A stretch of DNA of 64,000 bases, taken from Aedes albopictus. Its lineage: Eukaryota > Arthropoda > Insecta > Diptera > Culicidae. Where the stretch lies: positions 10,575,823-10,639,822 of the forward strand of contig NC_085138.1 of the NCBI RefSeq assembly GCF_035046485.1, written 5' to 3'. The notes beneath the pieces were generated by a model, which saw only the letters and a list, made by a program, of their open reading frames with translations, ran no database searches and was not told where the DNA came from. The position numbers and the translations under genes were made by a program. This document shows, in pieces, positions 31,852 to 43,574 of this stretch (positions are counted from its first letter, which is position 1; each line of letters opens with the position of its first letter).

Positions 31852-34124
31852 TAGAGGGTCTTGTTTCCCGGACTGAAAAAAATCCCGGGATTCGGGATTT
31901 TTATTTTCCAAATCCCGGGATTTCCCGGGATCCCGGGAAAAATCTAAATTTTCTAAAAAACGATGAAAAAGCTAATGGAACGATTTCTTAACTAAATTCG
32001 ATCAACTAATAACCATTATATTCGAAAGAAAGTACATATTTCATGGACATTTGTGTGAGGGCAGTTGGAGACATTCAAAGGTATTTGAAAATTTTCAAAT
32101 AAAGTTCATCTTCTTCCGCAATAGGTTAACTTGGGCTATAGGCTAACTTCTGCCTTACTTATCCGAAGGAATTTTTTGACAGAACTTGATGATATTTCTA
32201 GAGTAATCCCTTATAATTTACCCTGAGACGTGAATGAATTCTGTGTGAGAATTTTATGACGGAGTTAAAATGGCAGTGTTAGAATGGTGATTTGAAAATA
32301 TCAAACGACAATTTCTTAAGATATTATTTGTCCGCATTTTGTTTTTTTTTCTTTAAGAAAATGTGTTACTATTTCAATTATATTTGGATATACATTCATG
32401 TTAACATTTTAGAATTTCGATTAGTTTTTTTTTGGTGAAATACATTGAAGAAACTGTGGAAAAAATCCAGAATAATTCAAGACAGACCCACTCAACAAAC
32501 TTCTTGTTAAACTGATATGAATATCATAAAAAAAAATCCTTATAAAATTCTTTCAAAAATTTATTTATGATTTCCATTTCAACAATTCTATCCCGAAAGT
32601 CCATTGATATTTTTTTTTCGATTTATTTGGCAGGATGACAACTTTAACAATTTCTTCAGATGTTTTTTTGTGGTTTTTACAACAAGTTTCACATTTCTTT
32701 TATTTCTATTATATGGTATTAAATTATATTCTTTGATTTTATTGTACGATTCGCTTTATTTCTTTTTTTTTCAATTCGATATTGCTCTGTTTTTCACCAT
32801 AAATCATCACAGAAATTTCTGCAGAAGATCTAAAAACGGTGTGCTGTTCCTTCTTGTAAATAAATTCCTGATTTCTCTTAAAAATTTCGTCAAAACTATT
32901 ACTTGTATTATCTCTAGTAATTGTTGAAATGAGTTCCGCAGAAAATTTTGCCTGGACTTAAGAACAAAATGTCTCAACGAATTTTATCGGAAATATCTTT
33001 ACGAAATTGTCAACACAAATATTTCAAAGATTGTCAAAGTCCTGCAGAGGTTAGAGATTGTTTATCCGTTTTCTTTTGAAAATTTTGCGAATTTTCCTCA
33101 TAATTTAAACGTAAATGTACAAGCAATTGATCAGGGCTGTTGAATATTATATAACAACACAGTATTCTTAAGGGATAACTCCAGAAACATCTAAAATTAT
33201 TTGCAACAGTTTACATATTTCACATATTGTAAAAATGTTGAACATTGCCATAAATTCCAAGAATACTACCAGAACAATCTAGCTTAAAATAAATCATTTT
33301 ATTTCCCATTCCGATATTCTGTCTGTTGATTCAGTTTGATTATAATTGTAATGTAACGCCACATAAATGAAAAATGGAAAGGCAGTAATAAATTGTAAAA
33401 CGTAAAATCAATGTTAAGGCGAAACTGGATCCATTTCCTCACTTTTTGGTTTTTGATTTTTAATAAAATAACGAAGCAATATTTTCAAAATCGGTTTTCG
33501 TACACATGTAGAGTATGGACCAATGTATCTCCTGAATTTTTCACTGGTGGAAAAAGTTTTTCGTTTTTCCAGAAACCATTTTTAAACAAAATTGCACAAA
33601 AAATGGTTTCTGCAAAAACGAAAAACTTTTTGCACCAGGGAAAAATTTAGGAGATACATTGATCCATACTCTACATGTGTACGAAAACCGATTTTGAAAA
33701 TATTGCTTCGTTATTTTATTAAAAATCAAAAACCAAAAAAATGAGGAAATGCTTCCAGTTTCGCCTTAAAACAACTCAGTTATGCCCATGTGGCGCCCGA
33801 GCCTAAACGAATAAGTAAAAAAAAAATGAAAAATAAATTACATAAATTCAGCCAAAATATCTTTGGTATAATTAGTTGGACTTTCATCTAAACTTGATGT
33901 AAGTAGAAATAAACTATACCTGACAGATGGCGTAGAATTGGATGGAAAAAAGGAAACATTGATAAAGAGAAGATTTCAAAGTGAAAAGATATGTTTTAGT
34001 ATTGCCATTTTTTATTTTCGGGAAATCCCGGGAATTTCTGAAAAATATCCCGGGATTCGGGATTTTTCAGATCCCGGGATATCCCGGGATTTTTGTCCCG
34101 GGAAATCCCGGGCAAGACCCTCTA
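31852..34124. mobile_element. Non-autonomous hAT element (2273 bp) inside BEL pol
   Basis: The ends are TAGAGGGTCTTG and CAAGACCCTCTA, perfect 12-bp inverted repeats, followed inward by runs rich in TCCCGGGA on both sides. Perfect 8-bp duplications flank it. The AT-rich interior has no transposase; the longest frame (32604-32927, 107 codons) is a Phe-rich artefact of T-rich DNA. It must have been moved in trans. Removing it with one duplication copy would rejoin the BEL RT and RNase H frames, so it arrived after that frame was laid down. Confidence 0.9.
33418..33765. mobile_element. 348-bp TTAA palindromic MITE nested in the hAT element
   Basis: GGCGAAACTGGATCCATTTC at the left is mirrored by its near-perfect reverse complement at the right, ending CCAGTTTCGCC. 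TTAA lies at 33414-33417 and 33766-33769. The arms are about 165 bp and meet near 33590. The apparent ORFs on both strands are mirror images of each other. It is non-coding. Confidence 0.88.
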
Positions 34125-34132
34125 ATCACAAT

Positions 34133-34954
34133 ACGCAGGACCTGGCGCTTCGTTGGTAACGCCCAATCGGCTCGTAGAACTTCCTCCAATCCTTGGTGAG
34201 TGAATGTGAAGGCATCTTCCGACGGAATCCATGTGACGCCCAGAACACGTTCGTATGTTCGGTCTTTGTCTACTGGCAGTGATTTACTGATCGCTGTATT
34301 CGTCTCTCCTAGTCGGTCTAGCACTTCCTTCTCGTTGAACAGTATCTTCCCAAACTGGAAACCCGCTGCTGCGTGAATATCTTGGACTTGTTGTACCAAC
34401 TGTACTGCTTCTTCCACCGAGTCGACGCTGTCGAGGAAGTCGTCAACGTAGTGGTTCTTGGTTACTGCTTCCACTGCCCTGGGGTACTGCTCGCTGTAGT
34501 CAGAAGCATTCCAGTTCTTCACAAACTGCGCTGTACAAGGAGAGCTGGTTGCACCGAACATCGCCACGTTGATCACGTATACTTGTACTTCTTCCTCCGG
34601 ACTACTTCTCCAAAGAAAACACTGCGACCATCTGTCTTCATCACGGATGAGGATTTGGAGGAACATTTCCCGAATGTCGGAGCACACGGCGACTTTCCCC
34701 TGTCTGAATCGCAATAAAACGTCTACTAGCGGTACGAGAAGATCCGGACCCTTCAGCAGCATATCGTTGAAGCAGACTCCATAAGCTTTCGCGGCCGCAT
34801 CCCAAACCATCCGAATCTTGCCTGGCTTCTTGGGATTGATCACTACTCCCAGCGGTAGATACCAGACACGGCGGGAATCTAGACTGTCGACTTCTTGCTT
34901 TGATGCTTTACTGATGTACTGCTTTTGTTCGAAGCTGTTGATATGCTCGTTCAC
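34133..34954 (-). pseudogene. pol: BEL reverse transcriptase (first part)
   Basis: The RT would copy the element's RNA. Landmarks in order are WYLPLGVVINPKKPGKIRMV, DIREMFLQILI, the region VAMFGATSSPC and the catalytic NHYVDDFLDS. The open frame runs from 34954 to the hAT edge at 34125; the C-terminal residues translated beyond that belong to the hAT element. The upstream join to the protease frame near 34960-35010 is broken. BEL RTs usually have YVDD, as here. Confidence 0.9.
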
Positions 34955-35010
34955 TCTCTATCGAAGTTTCGAATCTCTGGACAGACGCTTCTCCAGCCCC
35001 AGGAGTCTGT

Positions 35011-35979
35011 TCATCGCCATCTTGTAGCTCTCGGGAAAGTGTATATTCGCCACAGCAAACCTGACTCGATTCTTGATCCTTGGCGAACTGTAGTTGCCTC
35101 CGAAATGCTGCGCGCTCGTTGATCTTCGTCGGACTGTAGGTGCTTCGTGACCACAGCTTCTTCGACGGCGAAAAACTTCTTCATCGAGTCGTACAGATCA
35201 CTGTTGCTCATCTCCTGACCGACGTGTAGATTCAGCTGTTCCACGGATCCTTCACTTCCAGAATTTCTTCCGTAGACGCACCAACCGAGACGAGTTTTCG
35301 TTGCGACTGGATCACTTCTTCCCCCTTCGCGAAGCTTCAGACTGTTGAGGAGATGCACGTGCTCGATGCCGATAATCATACTGGGTTTCGCATTCACATA
35401 ACTGCTGACTGGAAGACCTTGTAGGTGTGGGTAGGATCTTGACAGCTCAGAATAGTTCAACGTTTGACTGGGAAGTCCTAGCTCTCGCACCATCCGTACG
35501 TTGCTCAACTGGAAGGTACTTTGCTTTCCTGCTCCAGAAATCTCCAAGCTGATCCTTTTGGAACTCTTCTCATGTCTGCCGATCTTTCCGGTTCATCCTA
35601 ACCAAAGGTTGTCCGGTTCTCCATCAATCCCCAACTTAACTGCAATCGCTTCTTCCAGTAATGTCGATGATGATCCGTCGTCCAGGAATGCGTAAGTTTC
35701 CACTCCTTTTCCGTTTCCGTAAAGCGTGACTGGCAGATAACGGAAGAGAGAAAACGACTTCGTGTGGTGATAGTTGTGCTGTACCGCTTCGGTTGGCTTC
35801 GTTGTCTCAACGGAATCGTTTCGGCTAGTCTGGTTGCTGTGCAGCAACATGTGATGCCGTATACGACAGCCATCCACGCCACACTCTTGCGAGTGGCATG
35901 GCCATTTCCTATGCGGAACCAAACACAGACGACACAGGTTATTCTGACGCATAGCTATCCATCTCGCTCCGATATCCAA
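35011..35979 (-). pseudogene. pol: BEL zinc-knuckle and aspartic protease region
   Basis: A Cys/His block, CRLCLVPHRKWPC followed by CGVDGCRIRHHMLLH, precedes a DUF1758-type retropepsin with the active-site segment TYAFLDDGSSSTLLEEA. A stop at about 35590 (after LWLG) separates this from the second open part (35547-35011), which holds LPSQTLNYSELSRSYPHL and the LIGIEH-like IIGIEHVHLL block typical of the BEL protease-RT linker. The reading frame is broken at least once. Confidence 0.82.
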
Positions 35980-36431
35980 CGACTTGAAACCACAGAGAAC
36001 AGACGTCTATCTTTGCTTTCTGCCTTGTGTAAAACTTTGTAACGGTCATATCAGAATATGTGGTTATGCTCCCGTTGCGTGGCGCTAGCATCCCATCAAT
36101 AACACGGTCGTGTTGTTATTTTTGTTTCCAGTGCTCACCGTTTCTGGCATTTGAGCGCTCGTGTCGTTTTGTGGGCTAGTGTATTTTAACGATGAACACT
36201 GCCATCGTGGGGTCGAATCGACTTTATAAGTGGAGCAGTCTCCGTTGGTGGCGTAGAGGTACACTTAAATCCTTTACACACGATTTCGACGTATTTTTGA
36301 TCGAGCTTAAATGTCTGTTCTCTGTGTTGAAACTGGAACAGTTCAGGTTCTGATGACCATCGTTTCCACAATAAGAACAGGCCTTTGACGTAGACACTTC
36401 GGCAGACGTATCTTTTCCTCTCTTCGTTGCG
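35980..36431 (-). pseudogene. BEL gag-pol zinc-knuckle region with internal rearrangement
   Basis: On the minus strand near 36395-36335 there is CSYCGNDGHQNLNC, a CX2CX4HX4C zinc knuckle. A short stretch at about 35985-36042 read on the plus strand resembles the sequence following that knuckle, so about 55 bp is present as an inverted copy. The DNA between has no open frame. This suggests a local inversion or fold-back event inside the element. Confidence 0.5.
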
Positions 36432-37990
36432 TCAGGTGACTCGTTGGCGTGAGGAACAACTTCTCCCTCTAGACTTCAGTCTCTCCACACGAACTTGCTT
36501 GTGGTGATTTTGTGCGGAGTCTACATCGATGGTCAGCTCAGATGCCAGATTTACAAGGCCGGCCATGAAACCATTGAATGTCGTCAAGTTGACATTCCCA
36601 AAGGCCTGCTTGTAGGTTCCCCACTGCATCTTCAGCGATGTGGGAAGTTTATCGACCAACTCTTGGAGCAACATTGGATTCGATAAGTGAGCTTGTTGAT
36701 CGGCCAAGACGATATGGTCGACCAAGTTCTGAATCGCCAACCCATACGTGACAATCGTGCTTAAGTTCTCCGACTTGGGTGGAGGCACATTCCGCACTTT
36801 CTTCAGAAGCGAACTGATTAGTATTTCTGGCCGACCATATAGCTTATGCAGTGTATCCATCACATATGGAACAGACGCTGGTAATAGTAGGCGACTGAGT
36901 ACCGCCGTCAATGCGGAGCCTCCCAAACATCGCTGCAATCTGGCCAAATTCTCCGCATCTGTGTAACCGCAAACCTCTGTCGTATTCCTGAAGGAACTGT
37001 AGAAGATCGGCCACTCTTGAGGATCTCCGTTGAACTTTGGCAGTTCCCGAGGCATTACTTGTCTTGCTGCCAGTTGAGCACTTGTTGGCCCCATTGAGCG
37101 ATAATATAGCTGCCCCCCATAATAGAGCCCATTCGTACTGCAGATGGTCCAGGCCCGAATGATCTGGATACAGGAAGGGATGGTCCTAGCGTATTTGCTC
37201 CCACAGATCCGTTTCCGTGGAAAACTGTTGAACTGCTTGGTATTCCTTCACCTGTCATACTTGTTGGTGCCATATGTAATAGTCTGAGGGGCCGTGTAGT
37301 ACGGATGACTTCCGTAAACTGATGACAACTTGAACCGATAGACACTAGCGGTGCGATCCCTGGTGCTGAAGAATCCAATGTGTTCCGGGCTGACAAATTG
37401 TTACTGGGTGAACACACCGCAACTGGATCGGAATTCTGTACTCGAATGTTTTGCATACCGGATAAAATCACTTGCGGAACCGAAGATACTGCTGGCCTAA
37501 CTGGAACTGATGCAGAAATGGATGAAACTATCGGCAAATTCCTTGTTGCACTTTCACATGTTGTAACCACATCTTGTCCAGACATTAACTGTTCATAGGA
37601 TTTTGCCAATGAAGTCACATTCCCCATTGTTGCTGATGCAGAATGATAAAGCTGATTCTCGTTTGACGGCTCTGGAATCTGCAACGTTGCGGACGGCACT
37701 GGCAACTCACTAACCACTACGGACGATTGATTCGATTCACTGACTATGTGAACCGGCTGGGCAGCTTGATATCCCGACGATGATGGCTTCGACTGTCCAG
37801 CATTGTCCTTTGCAACTCCCTTCAACCATTTCTCCAACTGGTCACGCTTGCTCTTCACGCTTACACCACTTCTCGCTGCACTCCGCTTGCTTTTCAAACT
37901 TACTTCGCTTCGTCGACTCGATGGATCCTTTTTGTCCTCCAGTATGTAATTTAAACAATTCTGTAATAGGCTTAGTTGAGAGAACAACAC
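36432..37990 (-). pseudogene. gag: BEL Gag
   Basis: The N-terminal open part (37990-37055) carries EDKKDPSSRRSEVSLKSKRS and a long Ser/Pro/Gln-rich linker; the second part (37094-36432) has the DUF1759-type domain with LPKFNGDPQEWPIFYSSFRN and LLQELVDKLP. The two overlap in different frames, so a frameshift lies between 37094 and 37055. The first residues before EDKKDP are encoded by DNA that looks like the decayed repeat to the right, so the true 5' end of gag is missing or uncertain. Confidence 0.82.
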
Positions 37991-38860
37991 ATTTTAAAAA
38001 AGGAAACTAATCAAGTTTGCAGCGAGCAACAATTAAAGCAGGGCAAAACTCCTACATAAAAAGCAGCAAATTCCAATAAACAATATGGTACCCAAACGCT
38101 CTATAACAATTTAAGTCAAAAGAACAGCCCATTTTTTTAAGAAGGAGAAACACTAGATGGAATTAATAGATTGGCCGCTAACTAACTATGTAACGTTAAA
38201 TCGTTAGAAAGAACAGCCTATAATTTGAAGAAGGGCAAATCTCCTATACAGTAAACAGTTTGACTGCTAATAAACTTCGTAAATGAACCTAGAAGAACAA
38301 GTTTCGACGAAAATGAAGAAAATGTCATATGAAAAAGCTACAGTTTCGCTGCCAGTCTAAAAATGTTCATTCAGCTTAACGATGCTAACTCTACTTTGCT
38401 AAGTGAACTGCACCGAGAATTTAGTTCTAGTTCTATATTCGTGAAAAAAAATATTCAGAATATAGTTTTAAGGCTCAACTGATAAAATTATTCCATACAG
38501 GAAACAAAATATCGGGTAATGTTTAAAGACACCAAAACATCTATTGAAATCATAGGTTTTCCTACGCCTTTCCAGGAAATGGATTATTTCGGGAAATGGG
38601 GCAGTTCGGAAAATTGTTTTTCTAAGAAATTCATTATTCCGGAAAATGTCCTTCCGGGAAATAATTTGAACTGTTCGACCATAACAGTAAACCTAGAAAG
38701 AACAGCCATGTTAAAAGAAGGGAAAACATCTGCTGGAAATATTAGCAATCACATTCAGCACATTATTTATAAACACGTAGATCCACATGTAAGTAACAAT
38801 ATAAAGATGAAAGCTCTGTCGAGTTACTAATTTACTGCTAATCATAATTAGGCGAAACTA
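37975..38860. repeat. Decayed tandem repeat with AAAGAACAGCC phrase
   Basis: AGAACAGCC-like starts followed by GAAGGGxAAAxCTCCT phrases recur near 37980, 38125, 38212 and 38698, with spacing from about 90 bp upward. Near 38555-38670 there are TTCCGGGAAAT phrases like those at 39130-39320. No gene is supported. Confidence 0.5.
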
Positions 38861-38867
38861 GTGTTCA

Positions 38868-39031
38868 GGGAACGTCCATAAATTACGTCACGCAAAAATG
38901 GCCATTTTCAACCCCCCTCTCCTCTATGTCACACTTTTTGTATGGGACCTCTGAAATTTTTGTATGCGTTGTCACACTTTGCTGAACCCCCCCTCCCCCC
39001 TCAAAGCGTGACGTAATTTATGGACGATCCC
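38868..39031. mobile_element. MITE with TCA target duplication (PIF/Harbinger-like)
   Basis: GGGAACGTCCATAAATTACG at the left is mirrored at the right by TGACGTAATTTATGGACGAT before CCC. TCA lies at both edges (38865-38867 and 39032-39034). A 3-bp TNA duplication and short non-coding length fit a Tourist-type MITE. The ends resemble a family widespread in insects. Confidence 0.85.
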
Positions 39032-39129
39032 TCATCTAAATGACCGGGTCATGGTTTGGGTCAAAAGATGAACAGTGCAAAAGGCATGTGATCAAATGTC
39101 TGGATATCGCTGTGCAATCTGGAAACAAA

Positions 39130-39320
39130 TTTCGGGAAAAAATCTTTTCCGATAAATGGTTTTCCGGTAAATGGTTCATTCCGGTAAATGGTACATTCTG
39201 GTAAATGGTCCATTCCGGTAAATGGTCTTTCCGGTAAATGGTTTTCCGGTAAATGGTTCATTCCGGGTAATGGTTTTCCGGTAAATGGCATTCCGGGTAA
39301 TGGTTTTCCGGGTAATGTCG
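39130..39320. repeat. TTCCGGTAAATGG tandem repeat
   Basis: About a dozen units of 13-22 bp, each with CCGGTAAATGG or CCGGGTAATGG, follow one another. Open frames across it are repeat artefacts. Confidence 0.88.
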
Positions 39321-42300
39321 TAGAACCGTTTTCGCTTATAGTCTCCTCAGTTTATGAACGTCTCGCTTCAGTCTCACATCAGAATTAGTAGTACAGTCAT
39401 CCATTTGGTCATCCATCTCTGCTCGGCATTTTGGTAAATTACTTGGCCGTTACTTATGGTTGTACCTAAAAAGAAATATTATTTTGACCCAAATATTTTC
39501 CCAAATCCCAAAATATTTTTAATACTGAGTGTCAAGCTAAATATTACCTTTGCTGATGAATTAATTGAATTGCTTTCTTCTTCTCCAATGTTTTCAATGA
39601 CAGCTAGCATGCAAACATTGTATACTGCCCACTGATTATTTTTTTGACATGTCCCTTCATAGAAGAATCTCATACAAAAGTATGGATATTCAGATTATTA
39701 TTCAGACATTTTTTTTAACTAACATGTCGGAACACTGCACGAATGTTACAGTGGAAAAATTATCAATATCCATTAACTCGTTTTCGATCCAAAGTGTCCA
39801 AGTGTCATAAAAACACTATTTCATTTTATGTTTTTTTAGCGAACTTCGCTGAAACTCGTTTCTTGTTCAGAATATATTCAGAAGTTTGGCTTTACAGATT
39901 TTGTTTTCTAAATATCAAAGGGATTGATACTTTTTTTAAATCAAACCACGATTTCGAAAAACGTCACTTGTCCAAAGCAATATTTGTAATACTAGTTTTA
40001 GCTAAATAGTAATTTGAAAACTTGAAAACATCCAGTTTTTAAATTATATTTAATACATATTGTTCACAAAACTCGCACCGCCAGTCACTTCGGCTTCCAA
40101 CCGAAAACGTAATGAAACGGTTCACCTATACCTATACCTATAGGTGTCCACGTTTTTAGGAATCATGTTTCCCATAATTTCGGAATTCTCATGATTAACC
40201 ATTTACCTTTCAAACTGAATGACTTTATTTTTACGGTTTGGTCGTTCAATAGATTTACATTCTACGAAGCATATTTTCCCGCATTAACTGGTGATTCGTG
40301 CTCAATCAAACCTATTTTAACATTACAAAACCAAAAATTTGTTCCTTTGATGTCGCTCTTTTGGGTTCTGAACTGTAGGGCTTATTTTAATGGTGTACCT
40401 CCAAAATATTGCAAAAGCCCCTCAACATGATATGTTCTCACTCTAGATACCTAATGAAGCTATTTCAGCAAGCCTTTTCCAAATTATTCGCATTCAATGT
40501 ACCGTCAACATTTAGAACTTTTTATCTTAAAGTAACTCTGATTTTCTACATATGCTCATCATATTGATAATATTCTCAGTTCGTTGGATCGTACTAGAAT
40601 ATTCTGCATTATTACAAAGCCCAATCATCTGTCTATCATATCACTTATTTCACATCTTTTCGATGAAATACATCCTCATTTTTTTGTTAACGCTTACAAG
40701 TCTGACGTATTTAGTGCACACTGACCATGATTGTCTGTGTCATGGCCCTTACGCTTGCCTCTACGATTCATTTCTATGTACTGAAACAATTTAAAGCACG
40801 TTTTTATTCAAATTTTCAATGAACTTATTAACACAAATATCACTTATACATGTACACACATTTTTATTGGTAAAAATCCATGGATATAAATTTTATTTGT
40901 ACACACATACTCGTTTTCCACGCTGGATCACACATAAAATCGATGGACCTTATATAAACTATGTGTATCTACACATGAACAGGGTTATCTATGACAAATT
41001 GCAAAAATCTATGTGTGCGACACATGCATACAATATTTGCAGTTTTTGCAGTGTATGAAATCTAAAAATTCAAACAAGGTAACATGTTAGTAAATTGTAC
41101 CTGTTTGCATTAATAAGCTCGACTGAAAAACAAACCTCATAATCCAGCTTTCATTAGATATATCTATTCCTGTAGTTACAGAAATGATTATCTTTTATTA
41201 TTCCAATATCTTGTGCTTTTGATATACTGTACGTTATTCTCCTCAATAATAGTTTCAATACTTCTTTAACTTATCAAAATTTGTCTCTTCTTGTAAGGAA
41301 ATTATTGTGCAGAAGTTGTTGTTGAGCGTACTGCTGTACCTTGTTCTCTAACTTGTTCCACAGTTCTTGGCAAGATGGCCCACTCATTAGCAAGAATGGC
41401 ACTATATCCAGTGTTAGGCAATCATAAGTCAAAATGCCCCTCCTGACCACACCCGATACATTTTATATTCAAAGACTTCAGAAGTGACTACTCAAGAACT
41501 CACTTGAATCGCATAAACATTTAGTGGCATTCAATAGGTTATAAAGCGCTTTTTACTCGAATTCCTGAGACTTCTAGTTAAGCCGAAAAGTTTCATTTTT
41601 TATTGTTCGAATTTTTTTAAATATCCAATTCAACTAGCCATTTGACTAGCATGATACTTAACAGGTTAATGGTTAGCAACTGCTCTGAATATGTCATCTA
41701 GCTTCAACGAATGCTTTAACTGTCATTTTGACTTCCTATCTTGCAAACTACCAAGACAGTTTAATTATTATTCTCACACATTGATGTTAATTTTCTTGAA
41801 GTTACATTTTTAGTCTTGTAAGAGAGGGCAAAGCATTAGTTAAATCATGTCTTCATGTTAATTTGGTTTCAAGAGCCAACCCTTTTTACGTCTCGTAGAC
41901 TTATTATACTTTACTGAGCAATGATAACTTCAATATATATCACCTGAGGTGGGTCAACAACAATCTCAGTATCTGCTCAGTTATATTCGCATTTGGAACA
42001 TAATCAAATACTATTCGTTCCTGTTTTTCTAGTCACGGTCAGTCTAAAGTTTAGTTTTATCTTTCGCCTTCCCAGCTGCCACTTAATTGGTGTGAAATTT
42101 CATTTAGAGTTCAAGAGAAATCACTCAAGAAACTTCTAGAACGATTCCTGGCAGAAACTTTCTACGGTGACTGCCATTTGAACTGTCATTTCTTCGCAAC
42201 TGCGTACTGCGATCGAAGAAAAAACGGTTTCTTAAGCGATTCAGCCAAGGAATTTCCCATGCATCAAGATAGGCCGAGAAATTCCTTCTGATCTGCAAAC

Positions 42301-42414
42301 AGCCCTTAAATCTGCGTTGGCTGGTAATCTGTTTCTTACGAAAATTTTTGTTTTACTTTAATTTTTAATAACACAATTCGCCTTATACGGCTCTACAAAG
42401 AATCGACTATATCT
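39321..42414. other. 3.1 kb of AT-rich non-coding DNA
   Basis: No supported gene, terminal repeat or tandem array was found. The scattered ORFs of 60-90 codons have AT-rich composition and no family resemblance. A weak palindrome of ACACATA phrases lies around 40850-41040. Confidence 0.4.
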
Positions 42415-42690
42415 GCCTTGCAGGTCTTATCGCCTTCAACGGCATTTCCACCTTCAACGGCTTTTTCCGCCTTCAACAGCTTTTCACTCTCCGACGGATC
42501 TTTCCGCCATCGACAGTTTTTCGCCTTAGTCGAGCCTTCTGCCTATAGAATTTTTCCTGCTTTCCGCCTTCAACGGCTTTTCTATCTGTAATCCTTTCCG
42601 CCTTTTACGGCTATTTCAAGAATGTCGCCTTCATTAGCTTTTATCGCCTTCATTGGCTTTCATCGCCTTCACTGGCTTTTAACAGCAAGG
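42415..42690. repeat. CGCCTTCAACGGCTTTT minisatellite
   Basis: About 12 imperfect copies of an 18-25-bp unit with the core GCCTTCAACGGCTTTT run through this interval, with variants such as GCCTTCATTGGCTTT near its end. Confidence 0.8.
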
Positions 42691-43574
42691 CAAAATTTGA
42701 TTTCAAAATATTGTTTCGTTTCTACGCCTTCCTCGGCCATCCGGTTAACAAATCAATACTTCAATCATCATTCAGCATTTAAGTCTAGATTTAGGACAAC
42801 AGCCCCATTCAACGAGTATCAATATTACAATCAACAAAACTTAGATTTTCTTCACAGTTCTTTATTTCTTTATCTGACAATAGTGATTGTCATCGATTTG
42901 AACTAAACAATACCGATCACCATCAAAATCTCTCACAGGTTGATCATTGTCATTAGTCGAAGGTACAAATAGATTGTTTGATTCATATTGAACAGTTAGT
43001 ACACAATATTTACCTTTTTGATTCCAATGTTGAAATTAAATCACAAGTCATCACCTGAAGGTCATCTCCACTCTGCATGCACTACACACACCATTCATCT
43101 CTTTCTTTTCCCAAAGACAACACTTCCCGTACCGAAATTAAACTAATTTCACATGCACTGTTCACCGTTCTCGTCGCCAATGTGAGAATCTTTCTCTGTA
43201 ATGATTATTCAACAACTGTATTCATTATTTGTATAAACTTTATTACCGATACTTCAATATTACATACAATGATTCACACTCCAGACAACAATAACAACAT
43301 CTCCACATATGACAGATACTCAATGTAAACATACACGCTAAACGTAATAGAGTAATACAATAATTTATTATGTGCATACCACAAGGTACCACAAGAGTCA
43401 TGTCGATTTATCATTTTGTAATAAATGGAGCTCAGAAACATTTTCATGAGTAAAGAATTGAGTTCCGATTTCATCAGGTACCCGATTTTGTCAGCCCAAT
43501 TTTGGAATCGAAAACATGACGCCATCGCCCCCGGGTGCAAAAAACGCAGTAGGCAAGACAAAGTTTGCGGGGTA
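42691..43574. other. Non-coding stretch
   Basis: Nothing recognised. Short ORFs at 42622-42906 and 43077-43328 show no family resemblance. Confidence 0.35.

Larger units (their letters stand above)
28511..37990 (-). mobile_element. Decayed BEL/Pao LTR retrotransposon
   Basis: Read right to left it holds gag with a DUF1759-type domain, zinc knuckles, a DUF1758-type protease, RT, RNase H, an integrase with a DUF5641-type tail, a polypurine tract and one LTR. That order and these domains are diagnostic of BEL/Pao. At least four frame breaks, an internal rearrangement near 36.0-36.3 kb, a hAT insertion in pol, and no recognisable second LTR on the right mean it is dead. The right boundary is uncertain because gag runs into a decayed tandem repeat near 37980. 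Confidence 0.9.

Noticed and set aside
32604..32927. 107-codon ORF in the hAT interior as a membrane protein or transposase
   Set aside because: The Phe and Leu richness comes from T-rich DNA. No hAT dimerisation or catalytic motif is present.
39130..39320. Short regularly spaced repeats as a CRISPR array
   Set aside because: Units are contiguous and variable with no unique spacers; the genome is a eukaryote.
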